Source of the DNA: an uncultured Kiritimatiellota bacterium
Lineage (GTDB): Bacteria > Verrucomicrobiota > Kiritimatiellia > RFP12 > UBA1067
Length of the DNA stretch: 64,000 nucleotides
Assembly: GCA_934635045.1 (NCBI GenBank)
Contig: CAKTZA010000002.1
Location: forward strand, 1-64,000
Direction of reading: 5' to 3'
Part shown: positions 42,011 to 51,275 of the stretch, in pieces
How the letters are laid out: the number at the start of each line of letters is the position of its first letter
How positions within the stretch are numbered: position 1 is the stretch's first letter
Program-made: the position numbers and the translations under genes
The notes under the pieces: generated by a model
The model's database searches: none
Told to the model about the DNA's origin: nothing
The model's input: the letters and a program-made list of their open reading frames with translations, nothing else

Positions 42011-45000
42011 TCAGCGCAAGGCAATCGTCTCCAGCGGCGCGAGAAGCCGCGTTTCGCGCGTGCCGTCGGGCCAAGCCAGCGTCAGGCGCGCCGGATGGCG
42101 CGTCCAGTTGGACGCGAAGCCGATGCGTTCGCCCTTCCGGTTCTGCCAGAACGACGTCAGCACCTCCGTCGTGTCAATCGCGCTGCCGCCCTGCATCAGC
42201 CGCGCGGGCGCCGACTCGCAGCGCACGAACGGACGGATCATGAACCCCTCCAGCAGGAAGTCGAGATGCCGCTTGCGGAGGTCATTGAGCCGTCGCACCA
42301 GTCCGATCAGCGGCGCCTGCTCCGGCACGCCCCGCTTCCAGTCCACGCCCCAGGCGTGGGCGAGCTGCCCGTCCGGGCCGAGGACGACCGCGAGCATGTC
42401 GCCGTAGTGGAACGCCCGCGTCCAGCGGTAGAGCGGATCGTAGGTGTGGCCGATCTGGTTGCCGGAGAAGTTGCACATCCATTCGTGGAAGACGAACGAG
42501 ACGCCCGGCACGGGCTTGCCGAAGCTGATGCCGTTGCCCTCGCGCGAGTCGTTGTAGAAGAGGTTGCGCACATACGGCGTCGCCGCACACCCCTCGCAGC
42601 CGAGCGTCATCTTCGACCCGCAGCCGTCGATGACGTCGAACATCCGCTGCTGGAGCGCGAGCATCGCGTCCGTCTGCCACGCGCCGGGCACGGACGGATG
42701 GGCGTGGTGCCGCGCGTAGCAGAGCAGCGCCCCGCCGCCGATGTTCTGGTCGAAGAACTGGCAGTAGTCGAGCCCGAAGGACGCCATCTTGCGCAGCTCG
42801 TCCGCCAGCGTCGCGACCGTCCAGTCCTCCGTCAGGCACATGTCGTACCCGAAGCGCTGGGCGTGGCGGTCGTTGCAGATCGTCGCCTCGATCTCGCCGC
42901 GCGGCCCGCGCATCATGTGGCGCGCGAGCCCTTCCCGTTCGAGCCGTTCCTTCTGCGAGTAGCCGTTGATCGTGCTTTCCTGCGTCCACGCCGTGCCCGA
43001 ACAGTAGACGCCGAGGAGATCGCCGCGCGCGTGCAGGGCGTCGCGCAGGGCCGCGAGCGCCTTCTCGCCGCCGAGCGGCGGCCAGACGTATGGCGGACAC
43101 CACGGCGCCGTGCCCTCCCAGTGCATCAGCAGGGCCATGATCTTCGCGTCGAACGCCTTTCCGTACTTCTCGACGAACGGCATCACGTTCGTGTACGGGT
43201 AGTAGAGGTTCGTCGCCATCGGCTCCGGCCCGTGGTCGATGCCCTCGCCCTGCACGGGATAGATCAGGTTGACCGGCGAGTCGTAGGCCCACTTCGGACG
43301 CGGCGGCGGCTGGTCGAACCCCGGCAGCCGCCGCACCCAGTCGCGGTAGATCTCGCACGCCTCCATCCAGCCGCCGTCGTAGGGCCGGACGACATACGCA
43401 AACGCGGGCCGCCACGCGCCGTCCGCCGCGAGGTCGCCGCAGAACGTCTGGAGCGAGAGTCGGATGCGCGCGTCCGTCACGCGCTCGTACTCGACGCCCT
43501 TCGGCGTGTGCCGGTCGTCCTCGGCGGCGAAGTAGACGCCCTTCCCGTCACGGTAGGCGGCGAGGAACTGCATCTGGCAGCTGCCCGGATAGAGCGAGCC
43601 CCACGCCTTGCGGCGCGGCGTCCAGCCGAGCGGACGGTACTCGTTCCACGACCCGATCCGCTCGCGCAGGGCGTAGTCCGTCACTTCGCACCCGTCGTAG
43701 AACGGCCAGTAGAGCGTGTCGGACGCCGAGATGCAGAGCTGCGGCCCGTCGAACCATTCAAGCCGCCGCCCCGCCGGGATTCCCGTCACCTCCGGCCTGA
43801 ACGAGAACCGGCCGTCGGCGCACGTGACGCGCAGCGTCACGCGAAGGCCGCTCCGATGCGTCCACGTCAGGCGGTCGCCGTCACGCGCGAACGCGCAGTC
43901 GGACGACCGCAACCGCATCGCAAGCCCCTTCTCGTCCAGAAGCTGCAGCGTGAACGCCTCGTCCGCCGGAACGGCGCGCTCGCCCCCGTCGGACGTTCGC
44001 AGCGACAGGATCGCACCCGACGCGGGCGACAGCGCCAGCGTGGACTCGCCGGACACGAAGCGGATCGGCGCCGCGCTTCGTTCGAGCCTGAGGTAGCCGC
44101 TCGGCGGCACGTTCAGCCGATGCAGGCCGGGCGGCACCTGCCGGACGCCCTGCCGGACGCCGAACGTGTCGAAGGCCTCCACCGCGCACGCCGTCCCGAC
44201 ATCCACGACGAGCGCCGCCGCCGGCGTCGCGTTGAGGATGTAGACGTCCTTGCCGCCGTCGGGCACGGGCACGACGGTTTCGGCCGCGTAGACGCCGACG
44301 ACGCGCTCGCGTCCCGTCTCGCCCGCCAGCGTCGTGTAGTTGGCCTCGGGATGGTGCGCGGCAAAGCGGCCGAACAGCAGCGCCTCGCGGTGGTCGAGCG
44401 AGAACTTCACCCAGTGCGCGAGCATCTTGCGGTGCGCGTCGGGCAGGTCGGCGAACGCGGGCGAGTACTGGACGACGCCGAAGATCGCGTTTAGCGCCTG
44501 AAGCGCGGCGTCCTCCGCCGTCGCGTGCCGCGCGTCCCACGCGAGCATGTCGGAATGGACGGCCGTGCCGGGGCACGTGAGGCGCAGCGCCGCGATCGCC
44601 GTGCGATTGGCCCACGTGTCGCCGGGACAGTCCGCCACGCGCATCAGGTTGCCGTACTGCCGGATGGCCGGGCCCGTGTAATGCTGACGAAACTCGATCA
44701 GCGCATCCGCCTTGATCTTCAGGAGCGAATCGCGCACCTCGCGGACCAGCCGTTCCGTCGCCTCCGCGACGTCGCGCGTGTCCATCCCCTTCCAGCCGGT
44801 CGCTTCGCCGGGATCTTTGCCGTCGTAGACCTTGAACGTGTCGAGGTAGTCGAGCTTGAAGCCGTCCACGTCCCATTCGCGCATCGCCTCGGCGCAGAGG
44901 CCCGACAGGCAGGCGCGCACCTCCGGGTAACGCGGATCGACGACGCCGAACTTCGGCGCGACGATGAGCATCTTGTCCTTGAACTGTGTCCACGCCTTCG

Positions 45001-45922
45001 ACTCCTTGCCGACGTAGGGGAGCGCGTACCACATGATGTAGCGCAGGCCGAGCGCATGGACGCGCGCCACGTGCGCCTTCATGTCGGGGAACTTCGCGCG
45101 GCAGACCTCCCAGTCGCCCGCGTTGGCGTACTGGCAGGGCTCCGCCGTCTGCCACCCGTCGTCGACGATGACCGTCTTCATCCCGCAGGCGGCGGCCGCC
45201 GCGCATTCCGCCTCGACCGTCGCGGCGTCGATCCGCTCCTGGTGCGCGTACCACGTCGAGTAGACGGGGTCGTACGCGCAGACGGGCGCGTTCAGCGGCT
45301 TCGCGTCCGCCGCCGCCTGCATCCACCGCGCGGCGTCCGACACGGCCTCGTGCCACGGCACGGCGCGTGCATCGAGGCGCAGGAACGTCTCGTAGGACGC
45401 GCGTGCGCGCGTCGGCCCGTCGAACAGGCGGAACTCGCCCTGCACCGTCGCCGCGTTGTCCGTGCCGCCGACGAAGCGCACCTCCTCGCGCGATTCGGCG
45501 AGCGCGACCGTGAGCCGGTTGTCGTCGCCGTCGCCGATGAAGGCGTAGAGCGGCTGATAGTGTCCGAAACGGCTGACGAACGGCGAATCCCAGATCGGCG
45601 TCATGCGGGCGATCGGCGCCATCGGCGCGACGCTCTGCGACCCCGCATGCCAGAGGTGGCGGATGCCCGCGTTGGGGAAGCCGCGAAACGCGACGCGAAA
45701 CGCCGGCGGTGCGGAAGCCGTGTCCGCAGACGCGGCGGACGCGGAAGACGCGGACGCGGCGATCTTCCAGACGGCGACGCCGGCCTGTTCGGACACTTCC
45801 TCCGTCCGAAACGTCCAGCCGCCCGGCTGCGCACAGACGACCTCCGGCACAGGCAGTTCAGCCGCCGAAGCCATCCCGGCGACCAACGTGACAAGAATTC
45901 CGCACATGATTCTCATTTTCAT
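42011..45922 (-). CDS. Secreted fusion of a GH36-like alpha-galactosidase domain and a DUF6259-like hydrolase domain
   Basis: 1303 aa, signal peptide MKMRIMCGILVTLVAGMASA. The first half has the GH36/GH27-like barrel: VYSTWYAHQERIDAATVEAECAAAAACGMKTVIVDDGWQT, the nucleophile-type motif WDVDGFKLDYLDTF, and RVADCPGDTW at the place of the acid/base. The second half (from about residue 620) starts with a beta-sandwich (LSPASGAILSLRT) and contains a second barrel of the DUF6259 type (PKWAYDSPVNLIYPVQGEGIDHG, IMALLMHWEGTAPWCPPYVWPPLGG, LDYCQFFDQNIGG). The two halves look like separate enzymes joined. AAAGGAAC lies 7-8 nt before the ATG. The start codon and first codons resemble those of two other enzyme genes downstream in coordinate, and a long palindromic element ends about 60 nt upstream of the gene. 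Confidence 0.75.
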   Translation of the reverse strand: MKMRIMCGILVTLVAGMASAAELPVPEVVCAQPGGWTFRTEEVSEQAGVAVWKIAASASSASAASADTASAPPAFRVAFRGFPNAGIRHLWHAGSQSVAPMAPIARMTPIWDSPFVSRFGHYQPLYAFIGDGDDNRLTVALAESREEVRFVGGTDNAATVQGEFRLFDGPTRARASYETFLRLDARAVPWHEAVSDAARWMQAAADAKPLNAPVCAYDPVYSTWYAHQERIDAATVEAECAAAAACGMKTVIVDDGWQTAEPCQYANAGDWEVCRAKFPDMKAHVARVHALGLRYIMWYALPYVGKESKAWTQFKDKMLIVAPKFGVVDPRYPEVRACLSGLCAEAMREWDVDGFKLDYLDTFKVYDGKDPGEATGWKGMDTRDVAEATERLVREVRDSLLKIKADALIEFRQHYTGPAIRQYGNLMRVADCPGDTWANRTAIAALRLTCPGTAVHSDMLAWDARHATAEDAALQALNAIFGVVQYSPAFADLPDAHRKMLAHWVKFSLDHREALLFGRFAAHHPEANYTTLAGETGRERVVGVYAAETVVPVPDGGKDVYILNATPAAALVVDVGTACAVEAFDTFGVRQGVRQVPPGLHRLNVPPSGYLRLERSAAPIRFVSGESTLALSPASGAILSLRTSDGGERAVPADEAFTLQLLDEKGLAMRLRSSDCAFARDGDRLTWTHRSGLRVTLRVTCADGRFSFRPEVTGIPAGRRLEWFDGPQLCISASDTLYWPFYDGCEVTDYALRERIGSWNEYRPLGWTPRRKAWGSLYPGSCQMQFLAAYRDGKGVYFAAEDDRHTPKGVEYERVTDARIRLSLQTFCGDLAADGAWRPAFAYVVRPYDGGWMEACEIYRDWVRRLPGFDQPPPRPKWAYDSPVNLIYPVQGEGIDHGPEPMATNLYYPYTNVMPFVEKYGKAFDAKIMALLMHWEGTAPWCPPYVWPPLGGEKALAALRDALHARGDLLGVYCSGTAWTQESTINGYSQKERLEREGLARHMMRGPRGEIEATICNDRHAQRFGYDMCLTEDWTVATLADELRKMASFGLDYCQFFDQNIGGGALLCYARHHAHPSVPGAWQTDAMLALQQRMFDVIDGCGSKMTLGCEGCAATPYVRNLFYNDSREGNGISFGKPVPGVSFVFHEWMCNFSGNQIGHTYDPLYRWTRAFHYGDMLAVVLGPDGQLAHAWGVDWKRGVPEQAPLIGLVRRLNDLRKRHLDFLLEGFMIRPFVRCESAPARLMQGGSAIDTTEVLTSFWQNRKGERIGFASNWTRHPARLTLAWPDGTRETRLLAPLETIALR

Positions 45923-45981
45923 CTTTTCTGTTCCTTTTTACTTGATTCCTCAAGTTAGACAGCAAGCGACATCATCACTTT

Positions 45982-46558
45982 GGCGCTGCCGCGCGACCAC
46001 GAAACGCATCTGCCGCGCGCGCAGCAGATGCGGCACGAACGCCGGCCTTCGGCCGGACACGAACGCGCGGCAACCGTCTGTCGAAACACGAAAGGCTTAC
46101 GCCCCCACCGCGACGCTTCAAAGAGCGAAGTCCCTTACATAAGCCTACATGCGGAGGCCGAAGCGAAAGTCTCACACGGAGTGACGGAGGCACGGAGAGA
46201 AGTTTAAATAGTCGTCCACGTATCCCAATCTCCAGACCGTGCCGGAACTCCGTGGCTCCGTGCCTCCGTGTGAGACCAAGAGAACTCGACCGAGTTCCAA
46301 TCTTCAACCTCTTACACCAACCGAACGTTCGAGAGGAATCGCGAAGCCTTTTCGTGCTTCGACGAACGAGCGGACAGTTTTCGTGTCCGCGCCTTGCGCG
46401 GCGTTCGTGCCGACGCGGCCGCGAAACCCCGAAGGGGGAGGACTCGCGAGCGACGGCGGACGATGCCGCAGGCATCAGGCCCGACGACGTTCGCGTGGCC
46501 TCAATCGCGTCCCGCGCGATTTCGCGGCTGCGTCGTTTCGTGGTCTGCGGCGCAGCCG
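45982..46558. repeat. Long palindromic element, copy a
   Basis: About 577 nt, the shortest copy. It starts GGCGCTGCCGCGCGACCACG and ends with the near-inverse CGTTTCGTGGTCTGCGGCGC, so its ends are inverted repeats sharing the core GACCACGAAACG. Inner inverted pairs include the CACGAAAGGCTT / AAGCCTTTTCGTG block and the ACACGGAGTGACGGAGGCACGGAG / CTCCGTGCCTCCGTGT block. Compared with the other copies it lacks about 115 nt of the left arm. It lies between the LamG-barrel gene that ends at 46595 and the GH36-like gene that starts at 45922. Confidence 0.85.
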
Positions 46559-46594
46559 CCAACTGACAAAAAACACTCACGCCAACCTCCTTCA

Positions 46595-49500
46595 TCAATT
46601 GATGCGTTCGACGGTGAGGCCGTTCAGGAGGCGCGTCGTCGAGTTCGGCCGGTTCCAGTTGTAGAGATAGTAGTCGGGCGGGCTCGTGAAGTCGAGGTCG
46701 AGGTGTCCGTCTTCGCCGACCTCCACCTCGAACGACGGCGTGTACGGACGGTCGAAGTCACCGCCCTGCGCGACATAGAGGTCTGCATTGTCCAGAAGCG
46801 CCTTCCCGTTCGCCTTGACCGAGAAGATCCACCAGTCCGGCTTGAAGTCGCGCTTCCAGCCCGCCTTCAGGTAGAGCGTGACGCGGTAGCGTCCGGGACG
46901 CCCGACGTTGAACGAATAGCCGTCGAACGCAAACGCCTCGGTCTCGTACAGCGTCCTGTACTTCGTGGCCTTGACGGCATCGGCCTTGCGGGGCGCGCCG
47001 CCCTGCTGCGTCGCGCGCTTGCCGTAGTCGCCGTTCCACGCGACGTCGGGGAAGAAGAGGTCGCCGTCGATCGTCGTGTAGTCGGCCGTGCCGCAGTTGA
47101 TGCGGAAGATCCCCCTGTCCATCAGCTTTCGTTCGGCGACGACGAGCGGCATCTGTCCGCACCGCGAGACGAAGCGGTTGAGCTCCTTGCGGAAGAGCGC
47201 GTTGTAGGCCGCCTGCATCCGGCCCTCGGCGACGAACTGCCGCGCGGACGCGAGGATCGCGTCTTCCCGCGCATGCGGAATGCCGTGCGCGTCAAACGTC
47301 CGCTGCGCGGCGGCGAGCTCCCCGAACCGCGCATCGTAGCACGTGCGGTCGATGCCCTTGACGGCCAGCGGCCCCAGGCGCGTCCGCCCGTCCAGCGTCT
47401 CGCGCGGAATCAGGAACGACCGCAGCTGATAGGGCTTCAGCGCGATCTCGCGGCCCGCCGTCCGCGCGCCGGACGAGAGGTCGATCATTTCGGGACAGCC
47501 CGCCGCCCCGAAGTCCACGACCGCCGTGAGGTCGCCGTGGTGGATGTTCACGACATAGAAGTAAAGCCCGTTCTTCGTCAGCCGGCAGCGCCCCGCGACG
47601 GGATCCGTCACGCCGCCCATGTCCGTGAAGTCCAGCGCGGGCAGGGCGCGGTAGGCCTTCGCCCACTCGCGCGCCTCGCGCTCGCGCCCCAGCGCATAGA
47701 GCGGCTGCTGACCCGTGCAGAGCTCCAGCACGTCCGACTTCGCGAGCACGTAGGCCAGCTCCATCAGCCACCAGCGCCCCCACGGCTTCACGTCCGCATC
47801 CTGGAACGCGACGGGAAACCGCTTCATGTCGAGCGAGCGCGTGAACGTCTCCCAGTAGTCGCCGCCCGAATAGAGCATCTTGAGCGATCCCTGCAGCCGC
47901 TTCACGCGCGCGAGCTCGGCGGCCTCCGGCGCGTAGAGCGTCTGCCAGCCGTCGTCCTCCTCGTAGCCGCGATGGAGCTTCCAGCGGAAGTTCGTCACGC
48001 TGCGCGACTGGATGAGCCCCGCGATGCCGGGAATCGCCAGCACGGCCTTCGCGTCCACGCCGCGATCGACGTAGCCCGCCGGCTCGTCCGGCGCGTGGAC
48101 GTAGATCCGCATGGCCGGATTCGCCGCGCGCAGACGGCTCGCCAGCTCGCGGTAGAACGCCGTCGTCCGCGCCGCACGCCACGCGAGCCAGCGCGCGCGG
48201 ACGGCGGGCGTGTTCGTCGCCGTGAGGAAGCCGTAGCGCGCAAGGAAGACGCCCTCCGCGCGCCCGCGCCCCTGCGGATCGTTTGAGGGCCAGATGCGCC
48301 CGTCGTTCCGTCCGACCTCGCAGTCGGACGGGAATCCGGTGCCCGTCTCCGCCGCGAAGGCGTTGACCGTCCAGTCGTCATAGCCGAAGTCGAGCCCGTG
48401 CCACGTGCCGAAGCCGTCCCACGCGACGGACGAGAGGCCGTTCGTCCCGTAGTGCCGCCGGATGTCGTCGAAGCTGCGGAAGACGAGTTCCCAGGCGGCC
48501 GGATTGGCGGGGTTGGCGAGATAGGAGCCGATATTGTAGAGGGGACGGTCAAGGCCGCGCCGGTCGAGCGTCAGCGCGCCGCGTTCCCGCAGGTCGCTTT
48601 CGGCAAGTCCGTAGAACGCCGCGTCCGGCGCGTTGTAGAGCGACATCTTGCCCGTGAACGCGATGCCGTTGCGGGCGAGCGCGGCGATCAGCTCGCCGAG
48701 CTGACCCTGGCTCGTCGGGAACATGCCGTTGCCCGACAGGACGCCCTCGCTCGCGCCGAACGTGCGGTAGTAGCGCAGGATGGGGTAGACGAAGGCGTTC
48801 TGCCCCGTGTAGTTGAAGTACTGGACGAGCCGGTCGAGGACGCCGCCGAAGGACGGGTCGGCGTCGACGTTCAGGTTGTTGTAGAACGTCTGGTCTTCGT
48901 CCACATGCCCGAACCGCCGCCCCTCCAGCCCTTCCGGCAGATTGAGGCGGAGACGCGGCCACGCCGGGTCAAGCGCATAGACGCGCAGCGCGGCGACGGC
49001 GGCCGGCCACCCGGCGACGAGCGTGCGCGCCTCGACGAGGAAGTTCGTCGACGGCGTGAAGACCGGACAGCGCATCGTCTGCATCCGTCCCGTGGACGGG
49101 AATTCGCGTCCCGCCTGAATGCCCTGCTGCAGGCGGTCGCGCACGCTGCTCACGCCCTCCGGGTAGAGGTAGAGCCCCATCGCGCGCGGCTTGTCGTCCG
49201 GCCAGTCGATCTCCAGCAGCAGCGGGCGTCCGCACCATTCGGGCGGCACGTGCAGGACGTCGCCCATGCGCGTCGCGGGCGTGCCGTCCAGCTCCAGGTA
49301 GGCGCCGGCGGACGACTGGGCCGGGCCGAGCGGCCCGTCCTTGTATTCCATGTCCTCGGCGCGGCGATAGGTCTTCTCGAAGAGAAGCGCGGTCGTTCGC
49401 CATTCGTCGTCGCTCGCCGGATCACCCGTGCGGTCGGTCGGACGCGCGAAGAAGACGTTCCGCGTCCGCCGGTAGGCGGGCCGCCCCGCGACCTGCACCG

Positions 49501-50401
49501 TCAGGCGCACGCGGCAGTCGCCGGCCGGCAGCGTCACGGGATCGGTCGCGAGCAGGGTCTCGCGTTCGATGCGGACGTTCTTCAGCGTCTTTTCCGCGAC
49601 CTTCTCATACGTCGTCCGCGTCACGCGGAACGGGTTCGTCGCGTCTTCGCGGAAGCGGCTGATCCGCTCGACCGTCAGCGTGAAGTCGGCCGTCCCGGCG
49701 AGGTTCGTCTCGGACGCGACGGCGTTCGGGAGCATGAACGTGCCGCCGGGCGCGACGGTCACGGAGACGGGCGTCGGCCTGTCCGCCGGAAAGACGGAGT
49801 TGACGCACACGAAGTCGAACGGCATCCGCGCCCGGTAGGCCGCCTTGACCTCGTGGTTCGCGAGCGTCCGGCCGTAGAGGCGGAAGTCCGTCCAGCCCGC
49901 GTCCGGCTCCGTGCGGCGGCCCTTCTCGGGCACGACCGCGACCACGGTGTCCATGAAGTTGCTCGCCATGTTCCACTGCGTGCGCTCGCCGGCGGTGAAG
50001 TAGTTCTCGAACGGCTGGCCGTTCATGAAGAAGCGGCACGTCCCGTCGGGTCGCCACGTCACGGCCATGTGGAAGCTGTCGCCCTCGCCCGTGCCCTCGA
50101 TGCGGCGGCGGTAGCCCTGCCAGTGGCCATCCGCCGTCAGGACGTCGAACGAGGGGAAGGCGCCGCCGAGGTAGAGCCGCGCGACGGTCTTGCCGGCCTT
50201 GTCGTTGAACGCGAGCAGCGGGCCGCCGAACCAGCCCATGATCGCGCCCTGTTCGCGCGTAAGCGTCCCTGCGGACACCTTCACGCCGTCCCAGCCGAGG
50301 CGGTCGACCGCCACAAGCGGCCCTTCTTCCGCCGCGCCGACAGCCAGCGCCCATGCACCCGCCGCCAACCCCATCATCGTTTTCATTGTCTTGCTCAACA
50401 T
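46595..50401 (-). CDS. Secreted LamG / TIM-barrel-like / malectin-type protein, paralogue 1
   Basis: 1268 aa with signal peptide MKTMMGLAAGAWALAVGA. Three parts can be seen. A LamG-like lectin domain about residues 30-210 (SFHMAVTWRPDGTCRFFMNGQPFENYFTAGE). A long middle part that begins with a beta-rich region and continues as a probable barrel with RFGHVDEDQTFYNNLNVD, YTGQNAFVYPILRYYRT and VAFQDADVKPWGRWWLMELA. A C-terminal malectin/CBM-like domain (RINCGTADYTTIDGDLFFPD...GRYRVTLYLKAGW). I know no characterised homologue; the barrel suggests a glycoside hydrolase. The neighbour at 51276-54881 is a full-length paralogue lacking the malectin end. The upstream ATG at 50401 has AAGGTC nearby; the ATG at 50386 is an alternative start. 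Confidence 0.7.
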   Translation of the reverse strand: MLSKTMKTMMGLAAGAWALAVGAAEEGPLVAVDRLGWDGVKVSAGTLTREQGAIMGWFGGPLLAFNDKAGKTVARLYLGGAFPSFDVLTADGHWQGYRRRIEGTGEGDSFHMAVTWRPDGTCRFFMNGQPFENYFTAGERTQWNMASNFMDTVVAVVPEKGRRTEPDAGWTDFRLYGRTLANHEVKAAYRARMPFDFVCVNSVFPADRPTPVSVTVAPGGTFMLPNAVASETNLAGTADFTLTVERISRFREDATNPFRVTRTTYEKVAEKTLKNVRIERETLLATDPVTLPAGDCRVRLTVQVAGRPAYRRTRNVFFARPTDRTGDPASDDEWRTTALLFEKTYRRAEDMEYKDGPLGPAQSSAGAYLELDGTPATRMGDVLHVPPEWCGRPLLLEIDWPDDKPRAMGLYLYPEGVSSVRDRLQQGIQAGREFPSTGRMQTMRCPVFTPSTNFLVEARTLVAGWPAAVAALRVYALDPAWPRLRLNLPEGLEGRRFGHVDEDQTFYNNLNVDADPSFGGVLDRLVQYFNYTGQNAFVYPILRYYRTFGASEGVLSGNGMFPTSQGQLGELIAALARNGIAFTGKMSLYNAPDAAFYGLAESDLRERGALTLDRRGLDRPLYNIGSYLANPANPAAWELVFRSFDDIRRHYGTNGLSSVAWDGFGTWHGLDFGYDDWTVNAFAAETGTGFPSDCEVGRNDGRIWPSNDPQGRGRAEGVFLARYGFLTATNTPAVRARWLAWRAARTTAFYRELASRLRAANPAMRIYVHAPDEPAGYVDRGVDAKAVLAIPGIAGLIQSRSVTNFRWKLHRGYEEDDGWQTLYAPEAAELARVKRLQGSLKMLYSGGDYWETFTRSLDMKRFPVAFQDADVKPWGRWWLMELAYVLAKSDVLELCTGQQPLYALGREREAREWAKAYRALPALDFTDMGGVTDPVAGRCRLTKNGLYFYVVNIHHGDLTAVVDFGAAGCPEMIDLSSGARTAGREIALKPYQLRSFLIPRETLDGRTRLGPLAVKGIDRTCYDARFGELAAAQRTFDAHGIPHAREDAILASARQFVAEGRMQAAYNALFRKELNRFVSRCGQMPLVVAERKLMDRGIFRINCGTADYTTIDGDLFFPDVAWNGDYGKRATQQGGAPRKADAVKATKYRTLYETEAFAFDGYSFNVGRPGRYRVTLYLKAGWKRDFKPDWWIFSVKANGKALLDNADLYVAQGGDFDRPYTPSFEVEVGEDGHLDLDFTSPPDYYLYNWNRPNSTTRLLNGLTVERIN

Positions 50402-50456
50402 GTTCTTTGACCTTGTGTTTTCATGAATGCTTTAGAGTAATAAGCCTTTTGATCGA

Positions 50457-51182
50457 GGCGCTGTCGCGCGACCACGAAACGCATCTGCCGCGCGCTCGCC
50501 TGACGGCGAGTGACTGGGCCGAGCCGTCGCCGCATCCCAAGCCTGACGGCTTGATGCGTCGCCGACACGCCCCAGCCAGCCCTTCGGGCAGACGCGCGGC
50601 AGACGCGGCACGAACGCCGGCCTGCGGCCGGACACGAACGCGCGGCAACCGTCCGTCGAAACACGAAAGGCTTACGCACCCACCTCGACGCTTCAAAGAG
50701 AGAAATGTCCCGCATGAGCCTACGTACTGACATCGAAACAATGAAAATCTCACACGGAGTGACGTATCCCCCGAACGCCGTGAGCCGCGTAAGCGGTCGC
50801 ACGAGGGGTGAGGCACGGAGAAAAGCTTAAATTGCCGCCCTCGTATCCCAATCTCCAGACCGTGCTGGAACTCCGTGGCTCCGTGCCTCCGTGTGAGACC
50901 AAGAGAACCCGACCGAGTTCCAATCTTCAACCTCTTACACCAACTGAACGTTCGAGAGGAATCGCGAAGCCTTTTCGTGCTTCGACGGACGGACGAACGG
51001 TTTTCGTGTCCGCGCCCTGCGCGGCGTTCGTGCCGACGCGGCCGCGAAACCCCGAAGGGGGAGGACGCGCGAGCGGCGGCGGACGATGCCGCAGGCATCA
51101 GGCCCGACGACGTTCGCGTGGCCTCAATCGCGCCACGCGCGATTTCGCGGCTGTGTCGTTTCGTGGTCTGCGGCGCAGCCGC
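50457..51182. repeat. Long palindromic element, copy b
   Basis: About 726 nt, organised symmetrically around position 50820. Matching inverted blocks lie at 50650-50675 and 50965-50991 (CCGTCCGTCGAAACACGAAA type) and at 50748-50763 and 50880-50898 (TCACACGGAG type), with near-palindromic termini. It ends about 55 nt upstream of the LamG-barrel paralogue 1 start. A 49-nt-plus open stretch on its far side (minus, from 51227) looks like a gene start with Shine-Dalgarno (CGGAGAAAATCGAAATG) and a signal-peptide-like MKKAVMGLAA that runs into the element. Confidence 0.88.
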
Positions 51183-51275
51183 CAACCCCATCACCGCTTT
51201 CTTCATCATATTCCTCTTCGCCTTCATTTCGATTTTCTCCGTGCCTCCGTGACGCCGTGCGAGACTTCTCCCTTA

